A DNA stretch of 64,000 nucleotides from Streptomyces olivochromogenes (GCF_021538895.1 NZ_JADDRL010000003.1:1-64000); one strand, 5' to 3'; positions 1-9,792 are shown, counted from the stretch's first letter. Notes: generated by a model from the letters alone, not told the origin. A program made the numbers and translations.

Positions 1-2
1 CG

Positions 3-590
3 GCCCCCTCGGTGTCGCTGGCCAAGCAGGGCGGCACCTCGGGCGCCCTGCGGGTCAACCTCAACTGGCAGATGCTCCGGCAGGCCTCGGGCTGGGGCAG
101 CAAGCGCGGCGCGGACCTCGACCTCGACCTGTGCGCCCTGTACGAACTCACCGACGGCCGCAAGGGAGTGGTACAAGCCCTCGGCAACGCCTTCGGATCG
201 CTGAACCGGCCGCCGTACATCCACCTCGACGGCGACGACCGCACCGGTGCCGTGGCGAGCGGCGAGAACCTCACCGTCAACCTCGACCACACGCGGGACT
301 TCCGGCGCATCCTCGTCTTCGTGACCATCTACGAAGGCGCCCGGTCCTTCGCCGACCTGCACGCCACGGTCACCCTCCAGCCCCAGCACGGCGCGCCCAT
401 CGACTTCTCGCTCGACGAGTGCTCGGTGCCCTCCACGGTGTGCGCGCTCGCCCTGCTCACCAACACGGGCGGCGACCTCGTCGTCCAGCGGGAGGCGCGC
501 TACCTGGTCCCGGAGCGCGGGGTCAGCCCCCAGCGGACCGTCGACCGCGCCTACGCGTGGGGGATGAACTGGACCCCCGGCCGCAAGTAG
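3..590 (+). CDS. TerD-domain (tellurium resistance/stress) protein, 5' end cut
   Basis: The reading frame is open to the window edge, so the true start is probably upstream; a GTG at 12 is internal to a typical TerD domain opening. Visible are the acidic stretch DLDLDLCALYEL and the GDDRTG loop, which in TerD/TerA proteins bind calcium, followed by the conserved VFVTIYEGA segment. TerD-family proteins are cytoplasmic or membrane-associated stress proteins found in several copies in Streptomyces; the exact biochemical role is not settled. It is convergent with the next gene, 43 bp away. TerD family is secure; a TerA-like subtype is only a guess. Confidence 0.8.
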   Translation, partial: APSVSLAKQGGTSGALRVNLNWQMLRQASGWGSKRGADLDLDLCALYELTDGRKGVVQALGNAFGSLNRPPYIHLDGDDRTGAVASGENLTVNLDHTRDFRRILVFVTIYEGARSFADLHATVTLQPQHGAPIDFSLDECSVPSTVCALALLTNTGGDLVVQREARYLVPERGVSPQRTVDRAYAWGMNWTPGRK

Positions 591-633
591 CCGCCGCACG
601 TCCATGCCGTACGTACATAAGGAGAAGCCGCGG

Positions 634-1809
634 TCAGCCCTCGTCGGGCACGGCGTCGGGGCGGGCGTACGTGCGCCCCTTCCAGGCGGCGCCGCGCCCC
701 CTGTAGTGCTGCACCGCGGAATCGACCGTCATGAGGAGGTACAGGAACGCGGTGAAGGGCAGCAGCGGAGCGAGCCACGGCGGCTGCCGGTAGTAGCGGA
801 GCATCGGCACGTACGTCGCCGTCATCACGAGCCACGCCGCCGCGCCGGCCACCGCGGCCGCCGTACTGCCCGTCGCCGCGCCCGCCAGGACGGCGGCGGG
901 CGGGACCAGGTACACCAGGGCGAGACCGGCGACCGTACCGAGGAGCAGCAGCGGGTTGTGCCGCAGTTGCGCGTACGCGCTGCGCGAGACCATCCGCCAC
1001 AGGTCGTGCAACCGGGGATAGGGGCGCACGCTGTCCACCCGCTCGGCCAGCCCGAGCCAGATGTGGCCCCCGCCGCCCTTCACGGCGCGGGCGAGGGCCA
1101 CGTCGTCGATCACGGCATGCCGGATGGCGTCCGGGATCCGCGCGCGCACCGCTGTGTCCGCGCGCACCAGGACACAGCCGCCCGCCGCGGCCGCCGTCCG
1201 CGACCCCTTCCGGCCGATCCGGCGGAACGGATACAGCTGGGCGAAGAAATAGACGAAGGCGGGCACCACGAGCCGCTCCCACAAGCTCTCCACCCGCAGC
1301 CGGGCCATCTGCGAGACCACGTCGAAGTCCCCGGTGCGCGCCGCGGCCACCAGCTGCCGCAGGCTGTCCGGCGCGTGGGCGATGTCCGCGTCCGTCAGCA
1401 ACAGATATTCGGGGTCACGCGCGCGTGCCAGGGCGATGCCGTGCCGCACCGCCCACAGCTTGCCGGTCCAGCCCGCGGGCGGCTCGCCGGGGGAGTCCAC
1501 GGTCAGCGGCAGCCCGCCCTGCCGCCGCGCCAGCTCGCGGGCCAGCTCACCGGTGCCGTCCGTACTGCCGTCGTCGACCAGGAAGACCTCCGCCCGCCCG
1601 GGGTACTCCTGCGCCAGCAGCGAGGGCAGACTCGCGGGCAGCACGGGCGCCTCGTCGCGGGCCGGTACGACGACGCACACCGACGGCCACTCGGCGGGAT
1701 CCCGCCGGGGCGGCAGCCGTACGTCCGTGCGCCAGAAGAAGCCCTGGCAGAGCAGCAGCCACAGCCAGGCGGCGAGGGATACGGCGGCGGTCCACGCGAT
1801 GGCGCTCAC
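634..1809 (-). CDS. Membrane-bound family 2 glycosyltransferase (HpnB-like)
   Basis: 391 aa from a GTG at 1809; the open frame reaches further upstream but would then overlap the divergent racemase gene, so this start is preferred. There is an N-terminal membrane helix (about residues 3-22), then a GT-A fold with VVVPARDE, DDGSTDGT and the metal-binding DAD motif in LLTDADI, and three or four hydrophobic helices near the C terminus. This layout fits processive or hopanoid-type GT2 enzymes acting at the inner leaflet on a nucleotide sugar. The acceptor cannot be told from sequence. It is divergent from the racemase gene with 57 bp between starts. Confidence 0.8.
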   Translation of the reverse strand: MSAIAWTAAVSLAAWLWLLLCQGFFWRTDVRLPPRRDPAEWPSVCVVVPARDEAPVLPASLPSLLAQEYPGRAEVFLVDDGSTDGTGELARELARRQGGLPLTVDSPGEPPAGWTGKLWAVRHGIALARARDPEYLLLTDADIAHAPDSLRQLVAAARTGDFDVVSQMARLRVESLWERLVVPAFVYFFAQLYPFRRIGRKGSRTAAAAGGCVLVRADTAVRARIPDAIRHAVIDDVALARAVKGGGGHIWLGLAERVDSVRPYPRLHDLWRMVSRSAYAQLRHNPLLLLGTVAGLALVYLVPPAAVLAGAATGSTAAAVAGAAAWLVMTATYVPMLRYYRQPPWLAPLLPFTAFLYLLMTVDSAVQHYRGRGAAWKGRTYARPDAVPDEG

Positions 1810-1866
1810 CCGCGCAGTCTGCCCCACCGGGCCTGGCCGCCGGGGGCCATCGTCTATCGTGGCCGG

Positions 1867-2652
1867 GTGAAGATCGCGCTCATGGACTCCGGAATCGGCC
1901 TCCTGGCGGCCACCGCCGCGGTACGGCGCCTGCGGCCGGACGCGGATCTCGTGCTCTCCCTGGACCCCGACGGCATGCCCTGGGGACCGCGCACGCCTCA
2001 GGACCTCACGGAGCGCGCCCTGGCCGTCGCCGAGGCCGCGGCCGCGCACGGGCCGGACGCGCTCATCGTCGGCTGCAACACCGCGACCGTGCACGCGCTG
2101 CCCGCCCTGCGGACCCTCCTGGAGCCCGGTATCCCGGTGATCGGCACGGTCCCGGCGATCAAGCCGGCGGCGGCCGGCGGCGGCCCCTTCGCGATCTGGG
2201 CGACGCCCGCCACCACCGGCAGCCCCTACCAGCGCGGACTCATCGAGGCGTTCGCCGACGGTGTCCCGGCCACCGAGGTGCCCTGCTGGGGACTGGCCGA
2301 GGCCGTGGAGCGCGCGGACGAGGCGGCCATCGACCGCGCCGTCGCCGCGGCCGCCGAACTGACCCCCGACGACGTGACCACCGTCGTCCTGGGCTGCACG
2401 CACTACGAGCTGGTGGCGGAACGTATCCGCGCCGCGGTGCGGCGGCCGAACGCGCCCGCGCTGGTGCTGCACGGCTCCGCCGGGGCGGTGGCCGCCCAGG
2501 CGCTGCGCCGGATCGGCGAGCTGCCCGCCCCCGAGGCTCCGGCCGAGGGCACCTTGACGGTGCTGCTGAGCGGCCGCGAGGGCGAGCTGCCCGTGCCCGC
2601 GCTGAACTACGCCGAGGGAAGGCTGCTGCCGGCCGTCACCCCGGCCGGCTGA
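1867..2652 (+). CDS. Asp/Glu racemase family protein (MurI-like)
   Basis: 261 aa from a GTG at 1867. The two cofactor-independent racemase cysteines are visible in GCNTAT and GCTHYEL, and the N-terminal DSGIG matches the MurI opening. MurI makes D-glutamate for peptidoglycan, but this may be a second, divergent racemase, since Streptomyces have another murI elsewhere. It stands alone, between a divergent glycosyltransferase and a small membrane protein. The family is secure, the substrate inferred. Confidence 0.75.
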   Translation: MKIALMDSGIGLLAATAAVRRLRPDADLVLSLDPDGMPWGPRTPQDLTERALAVAEAAAAHGPDALIVGCNTATVHALPALRTLLEPGIPVIGTVPAIKPAAAGGGPFAIWATPATTGSPYQRGLIEAFADGVPATEVPCWGLAEAVERADEAAIDRAVAAAAELTPDDVTTVVLGCTHYELVAERIRAAVRRPNAPALVLHGSAGAVAAQALRRIGELPAPEAPAEGTLTVLLSGREGELPVPALNYAEGRLLPAVTPAG

Positions 2653-2777
2653 CCACCGGCCGCCGGGTACCCCGTCGGCGGCTCCGTTCCGGTCGGCGGG
2701 CCCGTTCCGGTCATTCCGGAGCGGTCACCCTGCGCGACGCGGTACCCGCGCAGCGAAACCTGGGTAATCTCATAAAC

Positions 2778-3341
2778 ATGAGGGACCGGTCCCACGATGA
2801 GGTCGCCGAGGACGCCGAGAACACCTCTCGCCCCGAGGTGTGGACGGGGCGCGCCACCAACAGGATGCAGTGGCTGCTCGCGCTCGTCGGGGCCGCCTGC
2901 ATGGCGCTCGGCATCGAGCTGGCCGTGGATTCGGCCTGGACGTCCGGCGTCGCCCCGCTGGCCATGTCCGTCATCGGCTGCATCGCCGCCGGACTGCTGG
3001 TCCTCTTCGGCACCCTCGCGTTCGTGCACGTCGACCTGAAGCTCGACAAGCAGTGCGTCGAGGTGCGCTGCGGCCACATGGGCGTGCCCCGCCGCCGCAT
3101 CCCGCTGAACCAGGTCGCCGGCGCCGACTTCGAGCCGCACGTCACCCCGCGCCACTGGGGCGGCTGGGGCTACCGTTGGCGTCCCGAGAAGGGCACCGCG
3201 GTCGTCGTGCGCCGGGGCGAGGGTGTAGTCCTGCGCCTGTGGGACGGCCACACGTTCACGATCACCGTGGACGACGCGGAGTCGGCCGTACGGGCCATCA
3301 GGGACCGGCTGCGCACGATCGCCTCGGGACCCGCGCACTGA
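2778..3341 (+). CDS. Small membrane protein of unknown function
   Basis: 187 aa from ATG 2778. Two hydrophobic helices (about residues 32-50 and 56-80) are followed by a soluble C-terminal domain with a run of Trp and Gly (HWGGWGYRWRP) and beta-rich sequence resembling the PH-like domains of bacterial membrane proteins. No catalytic motif is seen. The gene ends just before a perfect palindromic terminator. Confidence 0.7.
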   Translation: MRDRSHDEVAEDAENTSRPEVWTGRATNRMQWLLALVGAACMALGIELAVDSAWTSGVAPLAMSVIGCIAAGLLVLFGTLAFVHVDLKLDKQCVEVRCGHMGVPRRRIPLNQVAGADFEPHVTPRHWGGWGYRWRPEKGTAVVVRRGEGVVLRLWDGHTFTITVDDAESAVRAIRDRLRTIASGPAH

Positions 3342-3343
3342 CG

Positions 3344-3365
3344 GAGGGCGGTCGCGACCGCCCTC
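3344..3365. terminator. Bidirectional hairpin between convergent genes
   Basis: A perfect 22-bp palindrome, GAGGGCGGT-CGCG-ACCGCCCTC, lies in the 48-bp gap between two convergent genes. Without a U-tract this is the usual Streptomyces terminator form. Confidence 0.7.
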
Positions 3366-3389
3366 ACCGGCGCGCGAAGAACCCGTTCG

Positions 3390-4424
3390 TCACCGGGGAT
3401 CACCGCCCTGAGGCAGCGTGGCGAGCGGCCGGGCCGTGGCCATACCGGCCAGCAGGCCCGCCCCCACCGACACCGTGGTGAAGCTCAGCGCGTCGCCCAC
3501 GGCGGCGATCGCGGCCAGTGCGGTCAGGGCGGCCCCGGCGGTGAGCGCCACCGGTGTGGAGCGGGGGGTGCGCCACAGGGCGTACAGCACCCAGCAGAAC
3601 GCCGTCGCCAGGAGCAGCACGCCGACCAGTCCCTGTTCGGCCGCCTGCTGCAGAGGCGCGGAGTGCGGTTTGCCGTCGGGCAGGAGCGCCTGGTTGGCGG
3701 TGGTGCTCAGCTCGCCGAAGCGGCCGGGCCCGATGCCCAGGGTGGATTCGTGGCGGGCCAGGTGCAGGGCGTCGTGCCACAGCTGGACGCGGCGCGGGGT
3801 GAGCTGGCCCTCCAGGGACGCGGCGAGCCCGTCCGGCAGGAAGCTCCCGGCCACCGCCCAGGTCGCGCCGGTGACCAGGACCGCCGCCAGGGCCAGACCC
3901 AGCAGGCCCGGGCCGCGGCCCATCCGGCCGGCCGCGAGTGAGCTCAGGACGACGGCCGCGGCCAGGACGCAGCCGGCGGTCGAGCCGGTCGCCGCCCCGG
4001 TCACCGCGATCGCGACGGCGAGCAGCCGCAGGGCCAGCCGCAGGCCGGGTAGGGGCGTGGCCCAGGCGGCGCAGCACGCGGCGCCGGCGGCGAGGGTCAG
4101 CAGGGCCGCCGTGGCACCGGCGTGCCCGAGCGGGGCGTCGAACTGGGGCCCCGGGGCGAGGCGGGGCATCGCCACCGCGAGCCCGAGCCCGGCGAGCGCC
4201 CCGGCGCAGGGCGCGGCGACCGGCAGCAGCGCCCCGGAGATCCGGCCCGAGGCATAGCCGGCGGCCACCGCGAGTATCGCGAGCAGGACGCCTTCCGGCC
4301 GTCCCTCGTGCGCCGCCGCGGTGATCAGGGACCACGCGGCGCAGCCTCCGAGCACCGCCACGCCCGTCGCGTCAGAAACGTTTCGTCTGTCGCTGTCCGC
4401 ATCCGCACCGGTCGCGGACGTCAT
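3390..4424 (-). CDS. O-antigen-ligase-like polytopic membrane protein
   Basis: 344 aa from ATG 4424; an in-frame start at 4508 is possible but the extra residues look like untranslated leader. Around nine hydrophobic segments are visible. The large loop before the last helices has WHDALHLARHESTLGIGPGRF and a downstream HSAPLQQAAEQGLVG, which match the Wzy_C ligase signature (H, GxGxG, HN/HS with Q-E-G). Such proteins join glycans to lipid or protein acceptors at the outer membrane face; the substrate is unknown here. Confidence 0.65.
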   Translation of the reverse strand: MTSATGADADSDRRNVSDATGVAVLGGCAAWSLITAAAHEGRPEGVLLAILAVAAGYASGRISGALLPVAAPCAGALAGLGLAVAMPRLAPGPQFDAPLGHAGATAALLTLAAGAACCAAWATPLPGLRLALRLLAVAIAVTGAATGSTAGCVLAAAVVLSSLAAGRMGRGPGLLGLALAAVLVTGATWAVAGSFLPDGLAASLEGQLTPRRVQLWHDALHLARHESTLGIGPGRFGELSTTANQALLPDGKPHSAPLQQAAEQGLVGVLLLATAFCWVLYALWRTPRSTPVALTAGAALTALAAIAAVGDALSFTTVSVGAGLLAGMATARPLATLPQGGDPR

Positions 4425-4656
4425 CCCCGTCGACCCCACCCCGTCGCCCCTCGTACCTGGTCCCCCGACCTTTGGCAGACCCCGCGCGCGGAACGTGACC
4501 GACCGCACGACACGGGTTCCGGCACACCGTAACGGCTGATGACCGTTTTGTGCACGAGTTGCGCAGGAACGATGTGGCGCGTGGGCGGTGCGGCGGCGGG
4601 TCCCGCCGCCCGGACCGTGCTGTCGGCGGCAAGGTCACCGGCCGTACACTCGCGGC

Positions 4657-6270
4657 GTGACCGTCACCGCAACTTCCGTGGACCAGTCGGACCAGCTCCA
4701 GCCGGTGCCCGCGCCCAGCGCGCGCGGCATCCGCCTGCTCCGGCGTCTGGTCCCGGCCGCAGCCGCCGCGCTCTGCGGCGTGCTCCTGTACGTCAGCTTC
4801 CCGCCGCGCACCCTGTGGTGGCTGGCCCTGCCGGCCTTCGCCGGCTTCGCCTGGGTGCTGCGCGGCCGGAGCTGGAAGGCGGCGTTCGGCCTCGGCTATG
4901 TCTTCGGCCTCGGCTTCCTGCTGCCGCTGCTGGTGTGGACCGGCGTGGAGGTCGGCCCCGGGCCGTGGCTCGCGCTGGTCGCCATCGAGGCGGTCTTCGT
5001 CGCGCTGGTCGGCGTGGGCGTCGCCGCGGTGTCCCGGCTGCCCGCCTGGCCGCTGTGGGGGGCCGCCGTGTGGATAGCGGGCGAGGCGGTCCGCGCGCGC
5101 GTGCCGTTCCGCGGCTTCCCCTGGGGCAAGATCGCGTTCGGTCAGGCCGACGGTGTCTTCCTGCCGCTCGCCGCGGTGGGCGGCACCCCGGTGCTCGGCT
5201 TCGCGGTCGTGCTGTGCGGCTTCGGTCTGTACGAGGTCGGGCGCCTGGTCGTCGAGGGGCGCCGCACCCGCGCCGTCCGCAAGGCGGCCGCGGCCGCGGC
5301 GCTGCTGAGCGTGGCCGTGCCCGTCGCGGGCGCGGTGGCCGCGCGGTCGCTGGTCAGCGACGCGGCGGAGAACGGCACCGCGACGGTCGCGGTCATCCAG
5401 GGCAACGTGCCGCGCTCCGGGCTGGAGTTCAACGCCCAGCGCCGCGCCGTGCTCGACTACCACGCGCGCGAGACCATGAAGCTGGCCGCCGACGTCAAGG
5501 CGGGCAAGGCCCCCAAGCCCGACTACGTCCTGTGGCCGGAGAACTCCTCCGACATCGACCCCTTCGCCAACCCCGACGCGGCGATCGTCATCGACGACGC
5601 GGCCAAGGCGATCGGCGCGCCCATCTCGGTCGGCGGCGTCGTCGAGCGGGACGGCAAGCTGCTCAACGAGCAGATCCTGTGGGACCCGGCCGAGGGAGCC
5701 ACGCAGACCTACGACAAGCGGCAGGTCCAGCCGTTCGGCGAATACCTCCCCCTGCGGTCGGTCATCGGGGCGATCAACAAGAACTGGACCGGCATGGTCC
5801 GCCAGGACTTCAGCCGCGGCACCAAGCCCGGCGTGTTCGACATCGACGGCGCCAAGGTCGGCCTCGCCACCTGCTACGAGGCGGCCTTCGACTGGGCGGT
5901 ACGGGACACCGTCACCCACGGCGCCCAGATGATCTCCGTGCCCAGCAACAACGCGACCTTCGACCGCAGCGAGATGACCTACCAGCAGCTCGCCATGTCC
6001 CGGGTCCGCGCCGTCGAGCACAGCCGCACCGTGACCGTGCCGGTGACCAGCGGCGTCAGCGCGTTCATCATGCCGGACGGGAAGATCACCCAGAAGACCG
6101 GCATGTTCGTGCCCGACTACCTGGTCCAGAAGGTGCCGCTGCGCTCCTCCGAGACGCCCGCCACCCGGCTCGGCATCCTCCCCGAGATCGCCCTGGTGCT
6201 GGTCGCCGCGGGCGGCATCGGCTGGGCGATCGGGGCCGGACTGCGCGCGCGGCGCTCCGGTGACGCGTAG
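4657..6270 (+). CDS. lnt: Apolipoprotein N-acyltransferase
   Basis: 537 aa from GTG 4657. The N-terminal half has six or more membrane helices; the C-terminal half is a carbon-nitrogen hydrolase domain with the Glu in WPENSS (about residue 290), the Lys before FGEYLPLR, and the nucleophile Cys in ATCYEAAFD (about residue 407). The enzyme transfers an acyl chain to the N-terminal Cys of lipoproteins at the outer face of the membrane. Streptomyces typically have two lnt copies. It ends in a hairpin terminator. Confidence 0.88.
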   Translation: MTVTATSVDQSDQLQPVPAPSARGIRLLRRLVPAAAAALCGVLLYVSFPPRTLWWLALPAFAGFAWVLRGRSWKAAFGLGYVFGLGFLLPLLVWTGVEVGPGPWLALVAIEAVFVALVGVGVAAVSRLPAWPLWGAAVWIAGEAVRARVPFRGFPWGKIAFGQADGVFLPLAAVGGTPVLGFAVVLCGFGLYEVGRLVVEGRRTRAVRKAAAAAALLSVAVPVAGAVAARSLVSDAAENGTATVAVIQGNVPRSGLEFNAQRRAVLDYHARETMKLAADVKAGKAPKPDYVLWPENSSDIDPFANPDAAIVIDDAAKAIGAPISVGGVVERDGKLLNEQILWDPAEGATQTYDKRQVQPFGEYLPLRSVIGAINKNWTGMVRQDFSRGTKPGVFDIDGAKVGLATCYEAAFDWAVRDTVTHGAQMISVPSNNATFDRSEMTYQQLAMSRVRAVEHSRTVTVPVTSGVSAFIMPDGKITQKTGMFVPDYLVQKVPLRSSETPATRLGILPEIALVLVAAGGIGWAIGAGLRARRSGDA

Positions 6271-6302
6271 CCGTCCCTCCGTCGTACGCCCGTCGTACGC
6301 GC

Positions 6303-6326
6303 CCGGGGCATCCGCGGACGCCCCGG
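6303..6326 (+). terminator. Hairpin after lnt
   Basis: CCGGGGC and GCCCCGG arms enclose a further palindrome TCCGCGGA, 32 bp after the lnt stop codon. Confidence 0.6.
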
Positions 6327-6371
6327 TGAAGCGACAGGAGCGACCGGAACCGGCCCGTTAGGGTCGGTTCC

Positions 6372-6851
6372 ATGGCTACTCCTGACTTCATCCGCACCAT
6401 CAGGGCCTCGGCCGGTCACCAGCTGCTGTGGCTCCCCGGCGTCAGCGCCGTCGTCTTCGACGACGAGGGCCGGGTACTGCTCGGCCAGCGCTCCGACAAC
6501 CACCAGTGGGCGGTGCTCTCCGGCATTCCGGACCCCGGCGAGCAGCCCGCGGCCGCCGCCGTGCGGGAGGTCTACGAGGAGACGGCCGTACGGTGCGTCG
6601 CCGAGCGGGTCGTCATGGTGAGGTCCAGCCAGCGGGTCACCTACGGCAACGGCGACATCTGCCAGTTCATGGACATCACCTTCCGCTGCCGGGCCGTCGG
6701 CGGCGAGGCGCGCGTCAACGACGACGAGTCCCTGGCGGTCGGCTGGTTCGAGGTGGACGCCCTGCCCAAGATGGACGACCACCAGCTCGTCCGGATCAAG
6801 CAGGCGCTGTCCGACGAACCCACATGGTTCGACCCTACGAGTTTCGAATGA
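6372..6851 (+). CDS. NUDIX hydrolase
   Basis: 159 aa. The Nudix box is complete: G at the start of GIPDPGE, then REVYEETAV (residues about 54-77), supplying the Mg-binding Glu residues. It hydrolyses a nucleoside diphosphate linked to another group; ADP-ribose- or dNTP-type substrates are both possible. It is monocistronic, with the next gene 54 bp away. Confidence 0.85.
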   Translation: MATPDFIRTIRASAGHQLLWLPGVSAVVFDDEGRVLLGQRSDNHQWAVLSGIPDPGEQPAAAAVREVYEETAVRCVAERVVMVRSSQRVTYGNGDICQFMDITFRCRAVGGEARVNDDESLAVGWFEVDALPKMDDHQLVRIKQALSDEPTWFDPTSFE

Positions 6852-6905
6852 AGTATGGGGTGTGACCACATGTGGCCGGGTGGGGGAGCTGCCTAGGGTC
6901 GGTCC

Positions 6906-7706
6906 ATGACCTCGCCCAGCAACCCGCCCGGCCCGCATGCCCCCACGCTCGACCTCGGCGGCCGCACCGCCCTCGTCACCGGCGCCGCCGGCGGCATCGG
7001 CCGCGCCTGCGCGCTGCGGCTGGCGGCCGCCGGTGCCAAGGTGAGAGCGGTCGACCGGGACGCGGCGGGCCTGGAGGAGCTGGCCGACGAGGCCCGGGGG
7101 CTGCCGGGCGGCGTCGAACCGCACGTGCTGGACCTCACCGACCTGGACGCGGCAGAACTCGCCGCCGCCGGCACGGACATCCTGGTCAACAACGCGGGGC
7201 TGCAACTGGTGCGCCCCATCGAGGAATTCCCGCCCGACGTCTTCCACACCGTCCTCACCGTGATGCTGGAGGCGCCGTTCCGTCTCGTGCGCGGCGCGCT
7301 GCCGCACATGTACGGACAGGGCTGGGGCCGCATCGTCAACGTGTCCTCGGTACACGGTCTGCGTGCCTCGGCCTACAAGTCGGCCTATGTGGCCGCCAAA
7401 CACGGTCTGGAGGGGCTGTCCAAGACGGCCGCCCTGGAAGGGGCACCCCACGGAGTCACCTCGAACTGTGTGAACCCGGCCTATGTGCGCACCCCCCTGG
7501 TCGAGAAGCAGCTCGCCGACCAGGCACGGGCGCACGGCATCCCCGAGAAGCGCGTACTGGCGGAGGTGCTCCTTCAGGACAGCGCGGTCAAACGGCTCAT
7601 CGAGCCGGAGGAGGTCGCGGAGGCCGTCGCCTACCTGTGCGGCCCGCACGCCTCCTTCGTCACCGGCACCTCACTGGTGCTGGACGGCGGCTGGACGGCA
7701 CACTGA
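6906..7706 (+). CDS. 3-hydroxybutyrate dehydrogenase-like SDR oxidoreductase
   Basis: 266 aa. Classical SDR motifs are TGAAGGIG (NAD binding), NNAG, the catalytic Ser in NVSSVHG, and YVAAK. The length, and the VHGL and FVTGTSLVLDGGWTAH segments, fit the D-3-hydroxybutyrate dehydrogenase subgroup, which oxidises 3-hydroxybutyrate to acetoacetate. The adjacent regulator and carboxylate-type transporter suggest a small catabolic locus. Confidence 0.8.
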   Translation: MTSPSNPPGPHAPTLDLGGRTALVTGAAGGIGRACALRLAAAGAKVRAVDRDAAGLEELADEARGLPGGVEPHVLDLTDLDAAELAAAGTDILVNNAGLQLVRPIEEFPPDVFHTVLTVMLEAPFRLVRGALPHMYGQGWGRIVNVSSVHGLRASAYKSAYVAAKHGLEGLSKTAALEGAPHGVTSNCVNPAYVRTPLVEKQLADQARAHGIPEKRVLAEVLLQDSAVKRLIEPEEVAEAVAYLCGPHASFVTGTSLVLDGGWTAH

Positions 7707-7764
7707 GCGACCCCGTGCCTGCGGGGCCGGAAGTTGTCCACAGGCCTGACGGGACGGACGGACG

Positions 7765-9750
7765 ATGCGGAATCCTGTGAGCATGTCCCGCGATCACGTG
7801 CAGTCCGCCGGGCGTCCCGCCTCCGGTGCCGGGACGCCGACCGGCACCGCCGTCACCCCCGACGGCGGCGCCGAGACCCCCTTCCTCGACCTTCTCGCCC
7901 GCGGCGCCTCCGCGGAGGCGTACGAGCAGCCGGTACTGCTCGCCCGCGCCGAGGGCCGCCCGGCCGACCGGATCGCCGCGCTGGAACACGCCAAGCTCCT
8001 CGCGCTGCGGGTCCGCGCGGACCTGGAGGGACGGCGGCGGCGCGAGGCCGAGCTGTCCGCCCTGTTCGAGACGGCGCACGACCTTGCGGGCCTCCGTGAC
8101 CTGGACGCCGTCCTGCAAGCGATCGTGCAGCGCGCCCGCTCGCTGCTCGGCACGGACATCGCCTATCTCAGCCTCAACGACCCCGTCCGCGGCGACACCT
8201 ACATGCGGGTGACCGAGGGCTCGGTCGCGGCCCGCTTCCAGCAGCTGCGCCTCGGCATGGGCGAGGGACTCGGCGGCCTCGTCGCCCAGACGGCCCGGCC
8301 GTACGTCACCGACGACTACTTCAAGGACGACCGCTTCCAGCACACCCTCAGCATCGACGCCGGTGTACGGGACGAGGGACTGGTCGCCATTCTCGGGGTG
8401 CCCCTGATGCTGGGCCCGCACGTCATCGGCGTGCTGTTCGCGGCGGACCGGCGGGCCCGGGTCTTCGAACGGGAGCAGATCGCGCTGCTGGGCTCCTTCG
8501 CCGCCCTCGCCGCGGCCGCCATCGACACCGCCAACCTGCTCACCGAGACCCGCTCGGCCCTGGCCGGCCTGGAGCACGCCAACGAGATCATCCGGGACCG
8601 CAGCGGGGTCATCGAGCGCGCCTCGGAGGTCCACGACCGCCTCGCCGAACTCGTCCTGCGCGGCGGCGGAGTGCACGACGTCGCCGCGGCGGTCTCCGAA
8701 GTCCTCGACGGCACGGTCGAGTTCGTCGAGACGGGCACCGCACCCGCGCAGCCGCTCGAGGATTCCGGCGCCGAGGGCCACGCCGTGCGCCACGGCGACG
8801 ACTGGATCGCCGCCGTCGCCGCCGGCGGCGAACTGCTCGGCGCGCTGGTGCTGCGCGGCCAGCCCGGCCTCGACCCCGTCGACCAGCGCACCCTGGAGCG
8901 CGCCGCGATGGTCACCTCGCTGCTCCTGCTCGCCCGCCGCTCCGCCGCCGAGGCCGAGCAGCGCGTACGCGGCGAACTCCTCGACGACCTCCTCGACGCC
9001 CGCGACCGCGACCCGCGCCTGCTGCGCGACCGCGCCCTGCGGCTGCGTGCCGACCTCGACGCCACCCATGTCGTCCTGGCCGCCCGCCTCGACGTCCGGG
9101 CGACCGACGCCGAGGAGGAGGCCGACGCCCGCCGCCGTCTGTGGGCCGCCGCCTCGCACCTCGCCGCGACCCGGCACGGCCTCGCGGCCGCCCGCGACGG
9201 CGGCACCGTCCTGCTGCTGCCCCTGGGCGACGGCGACACCGCCACCGACGTGGCCCGCCGCACCGCCCGCCACCTGGGCGGCGCCGTCCACGAGCCGGTC
9301 ACCGTGGGCTCCTCCGCCCCCGTCACCGACCTCTTCGCACACCCCGACACCGTGGCCGCCGCCTATGGGGAGGGCCGCCGCTGCCTGGACGCGCTGCGCC
9401 TGGTCGGCCGCCTGGGCGACGGCGCCGCGGCCGAGGACTTCGGCTTCCTCGGGCTGCTCCTCGCGGGCGAACGGGACATCGCCGGCTTCGTCGAGCGCAC
9501 GATCGGCCCGCTGGTCGCGTACGACGAGCGGCGCGGTACGGAGCTGCTGCGCACCCTCGACGCGTACTACGCCTGCGGCATGAGCCCGGCCCGGACCAAG
9601 GACGAACTCCACGTCCATGTGAACACGGTCGCCCAGCGGCTGGAGCGTGTCGCCCGCCTCATCGGCGAGGACTGGCAGGACCCGGCACGCGCCCTGGAGA
9701 TCCAACTCGCCCTGCGTCTGCAGCGGTTGGCGGCACCGAACCGGCACTGA
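7765..9750 (+). CDS. GAF / PucR-type HTH transcriptional regulator
   Basis: 661 aa; an in-frame ATG at 7783 is an equally good start. A GAF sensory domain (about residues 95-265) is followed by a CdaR-like linker and a C-terminal PucR HTH with YYACGMSPARTKDELHVHVN and a following QRLERVARL helix. Regulators of this build control catabolic genes in response to small ligands. It sits between the dehydrogenase and the MHS transporter, so it probably controls one or both. It is not part of the antibiotic cluster by content or position. Confidence 0.8.
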   Translation: MRNPVSMSRDHVQSAGRPASGAGTPTGTAVTPDGGAETPFLDLLARGASAEAYEQPVLLARAEGRPADRIAALEHAKLLALRVRADLEGRRRREAELSALFETAHDLAGLRDLDAVLQAIVQRARSLLGTDIAYLSLNDPVRGDTYMRVTEGSVAARFQQLRLGMGEGLGGLVAQTARPYVTDDYFKDDRFQHTLSIDAGVRDEGLVAILGVPLMLGPHVIGVLFAADRRARVFEREQIALLGSFAALAAAAIDTANLLTETRSALAGLEHANEIIRDRSGVIERASEVHDRLAELVLRGGGVHDVAAAVSEVLDGTVEFVETGTAPAQPLEDSGAEGHAVRHGDDWIAAVAAGGELLGALVLRGQPGLDPVDQRTLERAAMVTSLLLLARRSAAEAEQRVRGELLDDLLDARDRDPRLLRDRALRLRADLDATHVVLAARLDVRATDAEEEADARRRLWAAASHLAATRHGLAAARDGGTVLLLPLGDGDTATDVARRTARHLGGAVHEPVTVGSSAPVTDLFAHPDTVAAAYGEGRRCLDALRLVGRLGDGAAAEDFGFLGLLLAGERDIAGFVERTIGPLVAYDERRGTELLRTLDAYYACGMSPARTKDELHVHVNTVAQRLERVARLIGEDWQDPARALEIQLALRLQRLAAPNRH

Positions 9751-9754
9751 CACG

Positions 9755-9792
9755 GCACCGGCCCCGTACGAGTGGTCGTACGGGGCCGGTGC
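9755..9792. terminator. Strong bidirectional terminator hairpin
   Basis: A 17-bp perfect stem (9755-9771 with 9776-9792) encloses a GTGG loop, directly between the regulator stop and the convergent transporter stop. Confidence 0.85.

Noticed and set aside
7707..7730. Hairpin after the SDR gene (CCCCG/CGGGG)
   Set aside because: Only a 5-bp stem, too weak to call a terminator.
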